Of a stretch of 64,000 nt of DNA, positions 27,955 to 36,605 are shown piece after piece. A program made the position numbers and the translations under genes. The DNA is from an uncultured Flavobacteriaceae bacterium (GTDB taxonomy: Bacteria > Bacteroidota > Bacteroidia > Flavobacteriales > Flavobacteriaceae): contig CALDYU010000012.1 in assembly GCA_937944485.1 (NCBI GenBank), forward strand, positions 124,001 to 188,000. Direction: 5' to 3'. The notes beneath the pieces are model-generated. The model had not been told where the DNA came from. It saw nothing but the letters and a program-made list of their open reading frames with translations, and ran no database searches. Positions within the stretch are counted from its first letter, which is position 1. Each line of letters starts with the position of its first letter.

Positions 27955-29700
27955 CTAATTTATCTGAACCAATGATCCCTTTAATACTGCAACTGCGCTT
28001 GTTGAAACTTCCGCTCCGGCGCTTCCTTCAGCCTTAAAGTTGGCATTCGCTTTTAGTTCTATGTTTGTACCTTCTAATTTGACATCACCAGAAGCTTTGA
28101 TATTGAAATCCCTGCCGCTTACCGCCGAAATACCGTCACTATCTAGCGTAATGCTATTACTGTTGTCATCCTCAATCACAATGGAACCTGCATCTTCATC
28201 AATTGTCACTTTTTTACCACCGGGAGTTTCAATAGTGATTGATTTCTTATCGTCGTCAAAGAGTAATTTCATTTCGCTTCGAGTTACAAAACCTTTTTCG
28301 TGATTGTCATCGGTGGCAGAAATCGGCGCTGGTTTTGCACTGCTGTGAAGCATGCCTAAAATTACAGCGTGATTAGGGTCATCATTGATAAAACCAACGA
28401 TGACTTCGTCCCCAATTTCAGGTCTGAAAAATGCACCTCGGTTTTCTCCGGCGTCTAGAGAGGCTACCCGCGACCAAATTCCCTGCTCTTCGCTGTTAAT
28501 GATAGGTATTTGCACTAGTATTCTGTCTTCTCCGTCGGGATCTTCTTCTAATTGTGAAACCACTCCAACTTGTAAACCGCTCACAGCCGAAAGTAATCCT
28601 CCAGCCGGATTTTCGTGAATGTCATAAGTTTCACTAAACCACTTCTGGTTAATTCCGAATTCAGCATTAACAGTCCAGTTTCCATCTGAAATTTCATGCC
28701 TTACCGCACTGACGTAAACATTCCCATTAAAGCGATCACCAACACCTTCTAAGGTTACCACAACCCCTGGCTTGATTTCGGGAATCCCTTGGAACTTAAT
28801 TCTGCCTCTTGTTTTAGATGCCTGTTGAAATAATGCATTCGCGTCCGACCAATCTTGCAGTATTGCTGAATTGTAGTTTCCTCCATGTTTTAACTCCAAA
28901 TTTTCTACTGCTAAGACATCCGCCAACTCAGAAACGCTTAGATTTCCATTTAAACTCAGTGCCGGATCATTCGCTTCTGTCTCAACAATTTCCTGATCCG
29001 AGGGGTTCCAACCATAACACGTTGTTTTACTGAATTGATTTCGAGCATCCATTTCGGCATCGAAAGCAAGCAATGTTGCCCCGTAGGCAATGGTTTGAAT
29101 AGACTCAGAAGTAAAATCGGGTTTGGAAATTTTTACAGAACCGTTTTCAACAATGCATACTTGACCATTAGCCTGGGCTCTAGTCATCATGAAATCCCAA
29201 TCTGAAGTACGATACTGCACTAATTCCTTATGTGCATACGATGTTGGCTCCACATCGGCTTGAAGGCTGTGATTTGATAAGATTTCATCAATGATATCAC
29301 TATCGGTACTATCATAGAAATAGCTGCTTTTTCGGCCTAGCGTAGTCTTAACCGCTTCGTCTTTAACTTCGACAATTAGCAAGGAGTTGTTTTCTCTAAT
29401 TTTTATGCTTTGTTTGATGATGATTCCTTTAAATATGCTTTCCTCATCGTTGTGATATCCCGCTTTTATTTCTACTTCATTACCTGGAATTAATATATCT
29501 TCATTACCAAGTGTAAAATCCTGGGCCGCTGCTTCTCCATCATAAAAGACGAGCTGAGCGAATGGAATTCTATTGATTTCATAATCAACTGATATACTGG
29601 CAACCTGATATACTTCAGACAATGCGGCGCCATCCACTAAAATTGTAAAAGTGGTTAAATCTGCACTTTGTGATGTGTTTATTGTTCTGCTGTTGTCCAT
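27955..29700 (-). CDS. VgrG-like central spike protein (Pvc8/Afp8-like)
   Basis: 581 aa with the gp27-like N-terminal region, the OB-fold of gp5 near ~375-460 (VVSQLEEDPDGEDRILVQI then IGDEVIVGFINDDPNHAVIL), and a C-terminal beta-helix needle (ITLDSDGISAVSGRDFNIKA onward). There is no effector extension after the needle. The protein forms a trimer at the centre of the baseplate. The start codon overlaps the stop of the LysM gene by 1 bp. Assignment is clear from the domain order. Confidence 0.93.
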   Translation of the reverse strand: MDNSRTINTSQSADLTTFTILVDGAALSEVYQVASISVDYEINRIPFAQLVFYDGEAAAQDFTLGNEDILIPGNEVEIKAGYHNDEESIFKGIIIKQSIKIRENNSLLIVEVKDEAVKTTLGRKSSYFYDSTDSDIIDEILSNHSLQADVEPTSYAHKELVQYRTSDWDFMMTRAQANGQVCIVENGSVKISKPDFTSESIQTIAYGATLLAFDAEMDARNQFSKTTCYGWNPSDQEIVETEANDPALSLNGNLSVSELADVLAVENLELKHGGNYNSAILQDWSDANALFQQASKTRGRIKFQGIPEIKPGVVVTLEGVGDRFNGNVYVSAVRHEISDGNWTVNAEFGINQKWFSETYDIHENPAGGLLSAVSGLQVGVVSQLEEDPDGEDRILVQIPIINSEEQGIWSRVASLDAGENRGAFFRPEIGDEVIVGFINDDPNHAVILGMLHSSAKPAPISATDDNHEKGFVTRSEMKLLFDDDKKSITIETPGGKKVTIDEDAGSIVIEDDNSNSITLDSDGISAVSGRDFNIKASGDVKLEGTNIELKANANFKAEGSAGAEVSTSAVAVLKGSLVQIN

Positions 29701-30389
29701 TAGGATACTTTTTCAATAGGGGGGAATTTAATTTTTTGCCCCGTCGTCAGTGTTCTAAAGTTGGTTAGATTATTTACCTGAGCTACCTGTAGGTAATATT
29801 TACTGTCTCCGTAGATTTTGAAAGTCATAAGGGGTAAAGTGTCTCCTTCTTTTACCGTTCTTATATGCGTCAAGTCTGGTGAGTTGTTGTTTTCCTTCGC
29901 GACACGAAGATCATCTTCAACCGTACCTTTAAATTTTGCTTTGGCTACTGCTCTTAGTGGCGTTCCGTCTGATGCGAATAGTTTAAAGTCTATCGACATT
30001 TCCAGCAGAGAACCCTTGAACAAAAGTGTTCCCCAGCCAATCATCACATAATTTGGTTTATGTTCGTCACCGTTATAATCGAAAACAATTTTTTTAAATT
30101 TTTCGATGTCATCAATGATACCATCACCGGTTTCGTCATCTTGTCCCTTAATAACGCCAGTTCTGTCGAATAGAAAATCAAGTTCAAAATCTTCTGGAGG
30201 TGTTCGTACAAATTTTGGGGCGGATGCGCTGGTTCCTTGGCCCTGTGCCTCTGTATATTCAACTTTGTATTTGAACGTATACTTTTCTGGATTGAGCAAA
30301 GTGGTAAATTCGCCATCACCGATTTTCTCAGTGAATTTATCATCCCTGTATCCTACAAGCTTCAGTTTTTTTAATTCTCCGGTACTCAT
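29700..30389 (-). CDS. LysM-containing tube-baseplate connector (Pvc7/Afp7-like)
   Basis: 229 aa with the N-terminal region typical of gp53/Pvc7 proteins and a C-terminal LysM module (VKEGDTLPLMTFKIYGDSKYY begins near 175; ending IKFPPI). In eCIS this protein sits between the spike hub and the tube; its LysM fold binds other baseplate subunits rather than necessarily peptidoglycan. The gene directly abuts DUF5908 and overlaps the spike gene by 1 bp. Well supported by sequence and order. Confidence 0.9.
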   Translation of the reverse strand: MSTGELKKLKLVGYRDDKFTEKIGDGEFTTLLNPEKYTFKYKVEYTEAQGQGTSASAPKFVRTPPEDFELDFLFDRTGVIKGQDDETGDGIIDDIEKFKKIVFDYNGDEHKPNYVMIGWGTLLFKGSLLEMSIDFKLFASDGTPLRAVAKAKFKGTVEDDLRVAKENNNSPDLTHIRTVKEGDTLPLMTFKIYGDSKYYLQVAQVNNLTNFRTLTTGQKIKFPPIEKVS

Positions 30390-30551
30390 TTAGCGTTCGT
30401 TTTTACGATCCTGAATTTCAAATACCTTTTCAATACAACTGGATATTACGTTCGCATTATTACCTCCTGATGTTTTATTCGGTGCGGAGTTGCTTTGACC
30501 ACTGTCGTTGACATTAATTTTAATGTGCAATTCTTTGATTTCAATAGGCAT
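30390..30551 (-). CDS. DUF5908-family small eCIS protein
   Basis: 53 aa starting MPIEIKELHIKINVND, the hallmark N-terminus of DUF5908 proteins, which occur between the tube and LysM genes of Bacteroidota eCIS loci. The start at 30551 lies 1 bp after the tube stop; the open frame extends further upstream but that part lies inside the tube gene. Low-complexity middle (SNSAPNKTSGGNN) and a short C-terminal helix. Its place in the particle is unknown to me. Confidence 0.8.
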   Translation of the reverse strand: MPIEIKELHIKINVNDSGQSNSAPNKTSGGNNANVISSCIEKVFEIQDRKNER

Positions 30552-30552
30552 C

Positions 30553-30993
30553 TTATACGAGTGTAAAATAGTTATAGGCCAGTTCGATAGTTTCCAGCGT
30601 GAGTTTGTTTTCTTCGGCATTTAAATCCCCCACTGCCCATTTAACCGGATAGGCATGAACCACATTCCAGGTAACAAGTGGTTCGTGTTCTTCATTAAGC
30701 AGTTTCACAGTAAGGTCAATAGGTTGAAACTGAAAACTCTCAATGGCATCTCTGCACCAGTCAATGAGTTTTGAGTCTGTTACCATACCTCGCTTTAGCA
30801 CGAGATTTGGAAATTTTGTCCTTACTGGAAATTTGTGCTTAAATCTGTTCTCGCCACCTTCAGCAAATTCTTCGGTTTCGATATCAACGGAAAGTCCGGC
30901 CACAGATTGAAATTGTGTATCTGTTTCTTGAGACTCTATTCCGTTGAATTCGACCTTAAAATGAAAGCCAACAGGCGGATAGTAGGTCGCCAT
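30553..30993 (-). CDS. tail tube protein, second copy (Pvc5/Afp5-like)
   Basis: 146 aa of the gp19-like/CIS tube family: MATYYPPVGFHFKVEFNG, a central KRGMV loop, and LLNEEHEPLVTWNVVHAYPVKW. It is about as long as the adjacent tube protein and shares its C-terminal motif. In PVC the special tube paralogue forms the ring that joins tube to baseplate; being the copy nearest the baseplate genes, this one is the better candidate for that role. Its start overlaps the preceding stop by 1 bp. Confidence 0.9.
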   Translation of the reverse strand: MATYYPPVGFHFKVEFNGIESQETDTQFQSVAGLSVDIETEEFAEGGENRFKHKFPVRTKFPNLVLKRGMVTDSKLIDWCRDAIESFQFQPIDLTVKLLNEEHEPLVTWNVVHAYPVKWAVGDLNAEENKLTLETIELAYNYFTLV

Positions 30994-31430
30994 TAATCAC
31001 CATTTTGTATGGTTAGACCCTCATGAGCTATTTCCATCGACTCAATTGCGGTTTCATTACCATCTCCTTTCAGATCTGTGGATTGTACTTTCACCGGAAA
31101 GGCATTTTTCACCTTCCAGACAATTACCGGTTCATGCTCTTCATTTAAGAGCTTGATAGTAATATCTCTGCGCTCAATGGTATTCAGTTTTACAGTGTTC
31201 CACCATTGATAAAACTCATTGTCGTTTTTAAACGATCCTCGTTTTAGGGTAATATTGCTGTACTTCTGCATTCCGGGCATTTTGATTTTGCTGTATTCCG
31301 GGCTCGCACCATGACGATATTCGATTAATTCGGTTTCTACATCAAGTCCTGAGACTTCTGTAAAACCTATGTTCGTTCCAGCCCAATCTACTGTGAAATG
31401 GAACTTTACTAATGGATATGTTTCGGCCAT
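30993..31430 (-). CDS. tail tube protein, main copy (Pvc1/Afp1-like)
   Basis: 145 aa, gp19-like family: ETYPLVKFHFTVDWAGTNIG, FTEVSGLDVE, LKRGSFKND and IKLLNEEHEPVIVWKVKNAF. The matching segments in the next gene (FHFKVEFNG, VAGLSVD, LKRGM, VKLLNEEHEPLVTW) show the two are paralogues. Position directly after the sheath gene suggests it is the stacked hexamer that builds the bulk of the tube. The lumen would hold cargo. Confidence 0.92.
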   Translation of the reverse strand: MAETYPLVKFHFTVDWAGTNIGFTEVSGLDVETELIEYRHGASPEYSKIKMPGMQKYSNITLKRGSFKNDNEFYQWWNTVKLNTIERRDITIKLLNEEHEPVIVWKVKNAFPVKVQSTDLKGDGNETAIESMEIAHEGLTIQNGD

Positions 31431-31463
31431 CTTATATTTTTTTTAGGGTTATATTATTATCTA

Positions 31464-33401
31464 TTATGATTCTTGCATTTTGTGAGAGAATTTCAATACT
31501 ATGAATTCTGCCGGGCGAACCACTGCCATTCCTATCTCAACATTCATAAGACCATTTAGGATATCATCGGCCGTCATCGTTTCGCCCAATCCTACACGCA
31601 CATAAAATGCATCGTCCGCTTTGGCTCCTGCTAGCGCACCAGCTCTCCATTGCAGGATTAAAAAGTTCTCAATCATCGCACGTACTTTTACCCAGGTATT
31701 GGCATCGTTTGGTTCAAATACAAACTGCTCCGATGCCTTTTTAATCGACTCTTCTGCCATATTAAAGAATCGTCTAACCGGTACATATCGCCATTCATTA
31801 TCATTTCCTGCCAGAGTCCTGGCTCCCCAAACCATAGTTCCTTTTCCTTTGAACGGACGAATGGCATTGACTGATTTACCGGCTACGACATCTACATTGA
31901 GACCTTCTTGTTCTTCGTGAGAAATGTTCACGGTAGGTCCGTTAACTGCGGTTACACTAACATTGGCTGGGGCTTTCCATACACCTCGGTTGTCGTCAAC
32001 ATATGCATAAATTCCTACCATTGCCCCGCTAGGAGGTAGTATTACATTCTGAAGACCGATTGCAGTTACAATCCCTTTATACACAGCATCTACTTCTCCT
32101 AGGGTATCCGTTGTATGGGATCGTGCCGCGGTCAATTCGCTATTAAATATTTGCACTAAGGCATTCAATTTGTCATGTAATATCTCAAAGAAGGGTGCTG
32201 CTGCGACTGCGGTACCTGTAGCCGGAAAAATATTGTTCCCCGTACTGGATGGAATCCCAAAAGTCAATGCGGGAAATGCAGTTGCAGGGTCCATTGGCGC
32301 TACACTAATATCTCCTAAACCAGCTGCCCAAGGTGATGGCCCACCATTCGTAGTATCACTATAATGCATATAGTCATAGAAGGTTTTGAGCAGATTGTGG
32401 AAATCTGAACCATCCCCAATGTATCTCGCGTGTATTGCTGTAGAACTTGTCGCTACCAAAGGATCGTTATCTGTAAAGGTTAAATCGAAGAACTCCTTGA
32501 AATAATCAAAAATGGCCGATGCGTACGCAGGTAGATTTGCCAAGGTAGGTGTTGCAGGAACCGTTGGAACAACCGTAGGGACGGCCGCTGCAGTGGTTAT
32601 ATCCGCATCTTTGGTATCAATTGTGTTTACCAATTCAGCATTGAAGAATGACTTAATTGATGCCACTGGTGCACCATCTTTTGTAAATGTACCCGCTATA
32701 ATGGCGTCATAATCTATTTTAAATGGAAGCGTTGTTTTTATCCAAGGATAATAAGCGGCGCCATACTTTAAATTATTCATGCCTACGTTGTTTCTGAAAA
32801 CATCGACGGGGTCCAAAGTAGGGGTTGCTTCCTTGTCACCATCCACTATGTCCAAAACAGCAAATCGATCTTGTAATTTGTTGCACTGAGCTAGCATTGT
32901 GGCATGCACTTCACCTGCATTTGCGTCAGAAAGATGTACGGATTCTGGAATTACCAAGAGTGTAGGTTCATCAACCTTTTCCAAGGAATTTAGACCCTCA
33001 ATGAGTTTGGCCTTATCGACTGTGGCGGAAGATGCATTATAAGCACCCACTGAGACGATAAAACAATCCCCTCCACCATTGATATAAAACATTCTAATAG
33101 AATCGTACAGAAGATTTATTCCGTTGATATTAGCAGAGTTGACGGAATTGTCACTCTTAAGATCTATCTCGATAGTGGTTGGGTCAGGTGCGTCACCAAA
33201 TAAAAATTCATAGTCTGGTAATGAACTAATTTTAATAGGTTTAATGATACCCGCTCCTGCGTGATAATCTGTTCCATCAATAAAGGCCTTTTCCGTGTAG
33301 CCTATAAAAGCAGGAATTGCTGTTTCTACCTGTGCCACCGAGGGTGGAAATGTTGAGATTTCCTCTACGTAGACTCCTGGTGTTTTGAACGATGTTGCCA
33401 T
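31464..33401 (-). CDS. contractile sheath protein with large inserted region
   Basis: 645-aa sheath. N-terminus FKTPGVYVEEISTFPPSVAQ and C-terminal domain (VWGARTLAGNDNEWRYVPVR onward, ending VRPAEFIVLKFSHKM) are canonical Pvc2/T4 gp18-type sequences forming the contractile core. Between about residues 215 and 430 is a long segment rich in A, P and T (…TVVPTVPATPTLANLPAY…), expected as an outward-facing insertion. It is the only sheath gene, whereas PVC and Afp have three. The insertion makes it longer than simple sheaths. Identity certain; the role of the insert is inference. Confidence 0.95.
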   Translation of the reverse strand: MATSFKTPGVYVEEISTFPPSVAQVETAIPAFIGYTEKAFIDGTDYHAGAGIIKPIKISSLPDYEFLFGDAPDPTTIEIDLKSDNSVNSANINGINLLYDSIRMFYINGGGDCFIVSVGAYNASSATVDKAKLIEGLNSLEKVDEPTLLVIPESVHLSDANAGEVHATMLAQCNKLQDRFAVLDIVDGDKEATPTLDPVDVFRNNVGMNNLKYGAAYYPWIKTTLPFKIDYDAIIAGTFTKDGAPVASIKSFFNAELVNTIDTKDADITTAAAVPTVVPTVPATPTLANLPAYASAIFDYFKEFFDLTFTDNDPLVATSSTAIHARYIGDGSDFHNLLKTFYDYMHYSDTTNGGPSPWAAGLGDISVAPMDPATAFPALTFGIPSSTGNNIFPATGTAVAAAPFFEILHDKLNALVQIFNSELTAARSHTTDTLGEVDAVYKGIVTAIGLQNVILPPSGAMVGIYAYVDDNRGVWKAPANVSVTAVNGPTVNISHEEQEGLNVDVVAGKSVNAIRPFKGKGTMVWGARTLAGNDNEWRYVPVRRFFNMAEESIKKASEQFVFEPNDANTWVKVRAMIENFLILQWRAGALAGAKADDAFYVRVGLGETMTADDILNGLMNVEIGMAVVRPAEFIVLKFSHKMQES

Positions 33402-33419
33402 AATTTTTAGATTTAATTT

Positions 33420-34280
33420 TTATATGAATATTTCCGAAATTGTTTCTATTATGGTACCACTACTATCTTTGATAAAAACCAATCTATTCGGTGCTGCTGA
33501 AGCGCGTTTAGCTGTGGTACTAAATGTGTGTCTAACGATTCCGTTTTTAACCAGTGGCAAAACCGTGGGCGATTTGTGAATTAGCGTACCGTCTGTTGCG
33601 TCTAAATAGCTCCAAAAAGTCTCTCTATTTCTTAACTGAACCTTAAAAACTGGAGTGTTGACTTGGGTTAAGCCTCCTATATCTAGAAGGCTATTTACCG
33701 GAGTATCTGCTTGAACGCTTAGTGAAATTATCCCGAAGAGCCTCCGTCTCTCTGGCATTGTGAGCAATTCTGAAATTGTTTTAAAAGTGACCTCAGTTAT
33801 ATCATAATTTTCAACAGGAGTTTGTGGTATATCTGTTTCAATATTGATTTCGCTGAAGGCACCCAGCTCGGTAGCGGGTTTCTTATTAGAAAAGAAAAAG
33901 GGGATTGTTGGAACACCAACCACGGTTGAATAATTCTCGAATAATGGATCTACGGCATACAGTAGAAAATGAAATTCTTCGTTCTGAGCCAGGTTAATTT
34001 TCGGTTGATAAACTCCGTCAGTTAAGGTATCTGTGGCCTGAATCAATAGCAATAAGCCAGTTTTAGTCACTTTGGCAATTATTTTTTGACCTGAGCATAG
34101 TTTTTTTGTTCGCTCAGAAGGAACGATTCGCATAAATGATTGAAAATCGTATTTCTCTAACTGTTCACCTTTTAGCTCAGGAAAAGCAGGATTGTCAAAA
34201 CTTTCCCTTCCATCATTCAAAAAATAATGATGATATAAATTGACACTGCAAAGAGTGCGATATGTGTGACTAAAACTCAT
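33420..34280 (-). CDS. unknown eCIS protein, cap-adaptor candidate
   Basis: 286 aa, soluble, mostly beta by composition. Starts MSFSHTYRTLCSVNLYHHYF and ends IIETISEIFI. I do not recognise a family beyond its position between the DUF4255 cap gene (4-bp ATGA overlap) and the sheath gene (18 bp). The marine eCIS of Algoriphagus has an extra cap-adaptor protein at the top of the particle, and a gene in this slot could encode such a protein. That is inference from synteny, not from sequence match. Confidence 0.6.
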   Translation of the reverse strand: MSFSHTYRTLCSVNLYHHYFLNDGRESFDNPAFPELKGEQLEKYDFQSFMRIVPSERTKKLCSGQKIIAKVTKTGLLLLIQATDTLTDGVYQPKINLAQNEEFHFLLYAVDPLFENYSTVVGVPTIPFFFSNKKPATELGAFSEINIETDIPQTPVENYDITEVTFKTISELLTMPERRRLFGIISLSVQADTPVNSLLDIGGLTQVNTPVFKVQLRNRETFWSYLDATDGTLIHKSPTVLPLVKNGIVRHTFSTTAKRASAAPNRLVFIKDSSGTIIETISEIFI

Positions 34281-34867
34281 AGCGTGCTATCTATTAATTC
34301 TCCGACAATATTTGTAATTGGCTGTCCGGTATCATTAATATTGTCGCTTTCAATTTCTATGATACTGATTTTGTAGAGTACGCTTGGAACAGATTTACCC
34401 CCAAGAGTACCCCAGATATAATTGAGTTGCTCGAAGGTTGGTGTGTATAATTCAACAATAAATTTGAACTCTTTAATTTTATCAATTATGCTACTTCTAT
34501 TGGGTAAAGGAGTATTAACTTGGGTGAAGACCTTTTTAGATTGAAAAAACTCAACAATATTACTGATAGAAATGAGGGCTTGATCATACGCCTTTGTATT
34601 GGCGGCAAATAACACATACAAGTTCAGGTTTATTTTGTTGTTTTTATAAATGGTTTTACCATTCTTGAAAGTTGTATTCGGAATGTTTTTCAGTGTTACT
34701 TCTTCCTCCATATTTAATAGAGAAACTGCCACTTTGTCTTTTAATCTTAATACATTAGTATCGTCTAACTTCGCAATGTTTTCTAAGACGAGCTGACTGC
34801 TATCTAATTTGGATTCTAAATACTTCGCAGTTTGATCCATCATTATCTCTAGCGTTTCGTATATCAT
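34277..34867 (-). CDS. DUF4255 tail terminator/cap protein (Pvc16/Afp16-like)
   Basis: 196 aa. The N-terminal helix (MIYETLEIMMDQTAKYLES), then LLNMEEEVTLKN and the block LNLYVLFAANTKAYDQAL, fit DUF4255, the family of Afp16/Pvc16 that caps tube and sheath and fixes length. C-terminal VLYKISIIEIESDNI is also typical. It lies 19 bp after the small unknown gene and overlaps the next by 4 bp, so these are co-translated. Confidence 0.85.
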   Translation of the reverse strand: MIYETLEIMMDQTAKYLESKLDSSQLVLENIAKLDDTNVLRLKDKVAVSLLNMEEEVTLKNIPNTTFKNGKTIYKNNKINLNLYVLFAANTKAYDQALISISNIVEFFQSKKVFTQVNTPLPNRSSIIDKIKEFKFIVELYTPTFEQLNYIWGTLGGKSVPSVLYKISIIEIESDNINDTGQPITNIVGELIDSTL

Positions 34868-34886
34868 GGCATCTAATTTTTGTCAG

Positions 34887-35231
34887 CTATAACTTCTCAA
34901 AGATTAATTGAAAGTCCCCCTCCTCAATCATATATTCAATCATGAGGTATAGATCTTTTTCTTCAATATCATTTACAATTACCATACTTTTTGACCAGAA
35001 ATATTTTTTGGCAAGGCCAAACACTTTTTTTTGATTTGACTGAAATTCATTAATCAGCTTTTTCAAGGTTATAAAATTTGCTTTATATGATTGACCATTT
35101 TCTAGCTGAACGATAATGTCGGTGTTTAATAGGCTATAGTCAAGTTCTTCTTTTCCAACAGGTTTTTTTCTAGATATGCTTGTGTCTACTGTTGGTAAGT
35201 CTTCCGCTAAATATATTTTTTTGATGCGCAT
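34887..35231 (-). CDS. small unknown protein opening the eCIS operon
   Basis: 114 aa from MRIKKIYLAEDLPTVD; an upstream ATG at 35276 would add 15 residues of weakly plausible sequence. Charged, soluble, no signal; the C-terminus (YLMIEYMIEEGDFQLIFEKL) looks alpha-helical. Not recognised. As first gene of the long operon, 19 bp before DUF4255, it could be a regulator, chaperone or minor cap part. Confidence 0.55.
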   Translation of the reverse strand: MRIKKIYLAEDLPTVDTSISRKKPVGKEELDYSLLNTDIIVQLENGQSYKANFITLKKLINEFQSNQKKVFGLAKKYFWSKSMVIVNDIEEKDLYLMIEYMIEEGDFQLIFEKL

Positions 35232-35276
35232 GTACTTATTTGACCTATTTCGGTTGAAGGTAGTTGCAATCAACAT

Positions 35277-35509
35277 TATAGTTCAACTGCTATTTGAGCA
35301 AGTAGAGCTAATTAAGAATTAACGGTATTGAAATTGGAATAGGCGGTAAAAAGAAGCTTATTAAGCCTTTATTTGCATTAAAAACCTAATTGAAAGAAAT
35401 TATTATAATGACGAAATAACTAAGGCATTCAAATTTGAACAGGTAATTGTTTCAAGCCTAGCTAAAATCATTACTGGGTTTGTAAAATATAAGAATCAAA
35501 AAATTGAAT
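35277..35509 (-). other. eCIS operon leader, promoter not identified
   Basis: 233 bp between the LytTR gene and the first eCIS gene. This is where an operon promoter would lie if not shared with LytTR. No exact TANNTTTG box is present on the minus strand. Short AT-rich repeats such as AAATTGG and AATTGAA occur but do not form a clear paired LytTR site. Confidence 0.35.
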
Positions 35510-35968
35510 TCATAAGTGCCTCATCTCACTTAGAAATGCACATTTTTTTCTTCGTGCTAAGGGAACAGGTTTAGAATCAACACTAAAGAAAATGTAGCCT
35601 TCCCTAGTGTATTTTTTAACAAATTGTAGATTTATAAGATGAGAGCGATGACAGCTGAAGAAACCACTTTTCTTAAGAAGCTCCGCAAACCTGCCGATGT
35701 TGTAAGAACTAATGATATCTGACTTTTCTAGGGTTACTATCAAGGTGCATTTTTGCAGCCCCTCGCAGCGTATTATTTTTTCCGTATTTATAAATTCCAT
35801 GCCCTCAATGGTAGGGATACCAATGAGCTTGGTATGTGGCAAAGGATATGAGTTTTGAAATTTTTGAGATTCCTTTGGTTCGTGGTTTTTTTTAGTGGAA
35901 AGCGTTTCTGGCTCTCCGAAATCAATACGTTTGGAAGTGTTTTTTCGAGTTGTAGGGTTAAGTTCCAT
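35510..35968 (-). CDS. LytTR-domain DNA-binding protein, probable eCIS regulator
   Basis: 152 aa. A ~45-residue polar N-terminal stretch is followed by a LytTR domain (~50-150), with its typical GRFAELLKKSGFFSCHRSHL and NLQFVKKYTREGY elements. There is no receiver domain and no membrane segment, so it is a stand-alone LytTR regulator rather than a classical response regulator. It lies immediately upstream of and co-directional with the eCIS genes, the natural place for a cluster activator. Target sites are not visible to me. Confidence 0.85.
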   Translation of the reverse strand: MELNPTTRKNTSKRIDFGEPETLSTKKNHEPKESQKFQNSYPLPHTKLIGIPTIEGMEFINTEKIIRCEGLQKCTLIVTLEKSDIISSYNIGRFAELLKKSGFFSCHRSHLINLQFVKKYTREGYIFFSVDSKPVPLARRKKCAFLSEMRHL

Positions 35969-36247
35969 GTTATGTCCGTTTTTGCGAGGAACTAAGGAAT
36001 AGACATATGTTTGATATATGATATTTCCTTCAATTTATAGAAATATTATGTACCTTCTTGTAGTATTTGTACGGATGGTATTATATCGTGTATAGATGGG
36101 GATGACCTTGTTGTTTCACTACCTACTTGCTTTTGCTGATGTCAATTACACCCGTTTATTCTGTCGAAAAAGAGAAACGCTCAGGAAAGAGAGTTGTAAT
36201 TTCTTTTACTTGAATTTGATACTGTTTAAAGGGAGGAACGTTTACTT
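35969..36247. other. non-coding gap upstream of the LytTR gene
   Basis: AT-rich sequence with no convincing gene; a short rightward frame at 36096-36320 runs through the direct repeat and looks accidental. The LytTR promoter should be in 35969-36060, but no standard box stands out. The gap up to the tmRNA continues with the right direct repeat, the second tmRNA-end copy and a terminator. Confidence 0.45.
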
Positions 36248-36304
36248 TTTGAACGAGTTTTTATCGTTCAGTGGTTTCTCCAAAATTCTTAAGAACGTCT
36301 TCAT
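36242..36304 (-). pseudogene. truncated copy of the 42-aa repeat-borne ORF
   Basis: Same start and same first 19 residues (MKTFLRILEKPLNDKNSFK) as the ORF at 8185-8313, but the frame ends after 20 codons where the repeat stops matching. The junction therefore lies inside the reading frame. Confidence 0.5.
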
Positions 36305-36441
36305 CTTTTCCTTTGTTTGAGTGTTAGTATATTAAAAAAGACTTGGTGTCTAAAAACAAAAACCCCAAACAAGCGAACTTGATGGGATTTTATGTTTTTA
36401 CCCACAACTCAGTTGTGAGTGTTCGTGGAGCCGGAGGGATT
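36248..36441 (+). repeat. 194-bp direct repeat, right copy, bounding the eCIS island
   Basis: Partner of 8257-8450 in the same orientation with no gaps. Its right edge carries TCGTGGAGCCGGAGGGATT (36423-36441), identical to the end of the tmRNA gene at 36603-36621. It also keeps the hairpin CACAAC-TCA-GTTGTG. Confidence 0.92.
36423..36441 (-). other. second tmRNA 3'-end copy, attachment-site candidate
   Basis: A 19-bp exact duplicate of the ssrA 3' end lies 180 bp from the intact gene, at the edge of the right repeat. With the copy at ~8431 this gives three attachment-like cores, as in tandem integrations. Confidence 0.7.
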
Positions 36442-36498
36442 AACTTCGTTGTTCTCTGAAACTCGCAATGTTGCAAACCAGCCTGACGGCAGGCAGGT

Positions 36499-36525
36499 AA
36501 AAATACCCATCACTTAGGCGATGGG
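36499..36525 (-). terminator. intrinsic terminator downstream of tmRNA
   Basis: Arms CCCATC (36506-36511) and GATGGG (36520-36525) with an 8-nt loop. Read leftward, the hairpin is followed by TATTTTTACC. It sits 80 bp past the tmRNA 3' end. The upstream GCCTGACGGCAGGCAGG is a short palindromic element of a kind common in flavobacteria. Confidence 0.65.
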
Positions 36526-36605
36526 CATCTTGACTTTTAAGAAAATACTCAAGCTAGCTTGGCATTTTATTAAAATCCAATCTGCTGCGTATTTTTGAGT
36601 GATCG

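Noticed and set aside
8628-35968. Type VI secretion system
   Set aside because: Sheath, VgrG-like spike and PAAR are shared, but there are no TssJ/L/M, TssK or ClpV genes; AAA+, DUF4157, DUF4255 and DUF5908 point to eCIS.
8628-35968. Contractile-tailed prophage or tailocin
   Set aside because: No capsid, portal, terminase, holin or lysin gene; the DUF4157 and AAA+ genes are eCIS markers.
36096-36320. 74-aa rightward open frame upstream of tmRNA
   Set aside because: Its second half is antisense to the repeat-borne small ORF and its first half has no motif; likely accidental.
8257-36605. Integrase or recombinase gene inside the island
   Set aside because: Looked for one at both ends next to the repeats; no tyrosine or serine recombinase motif found on either strand.
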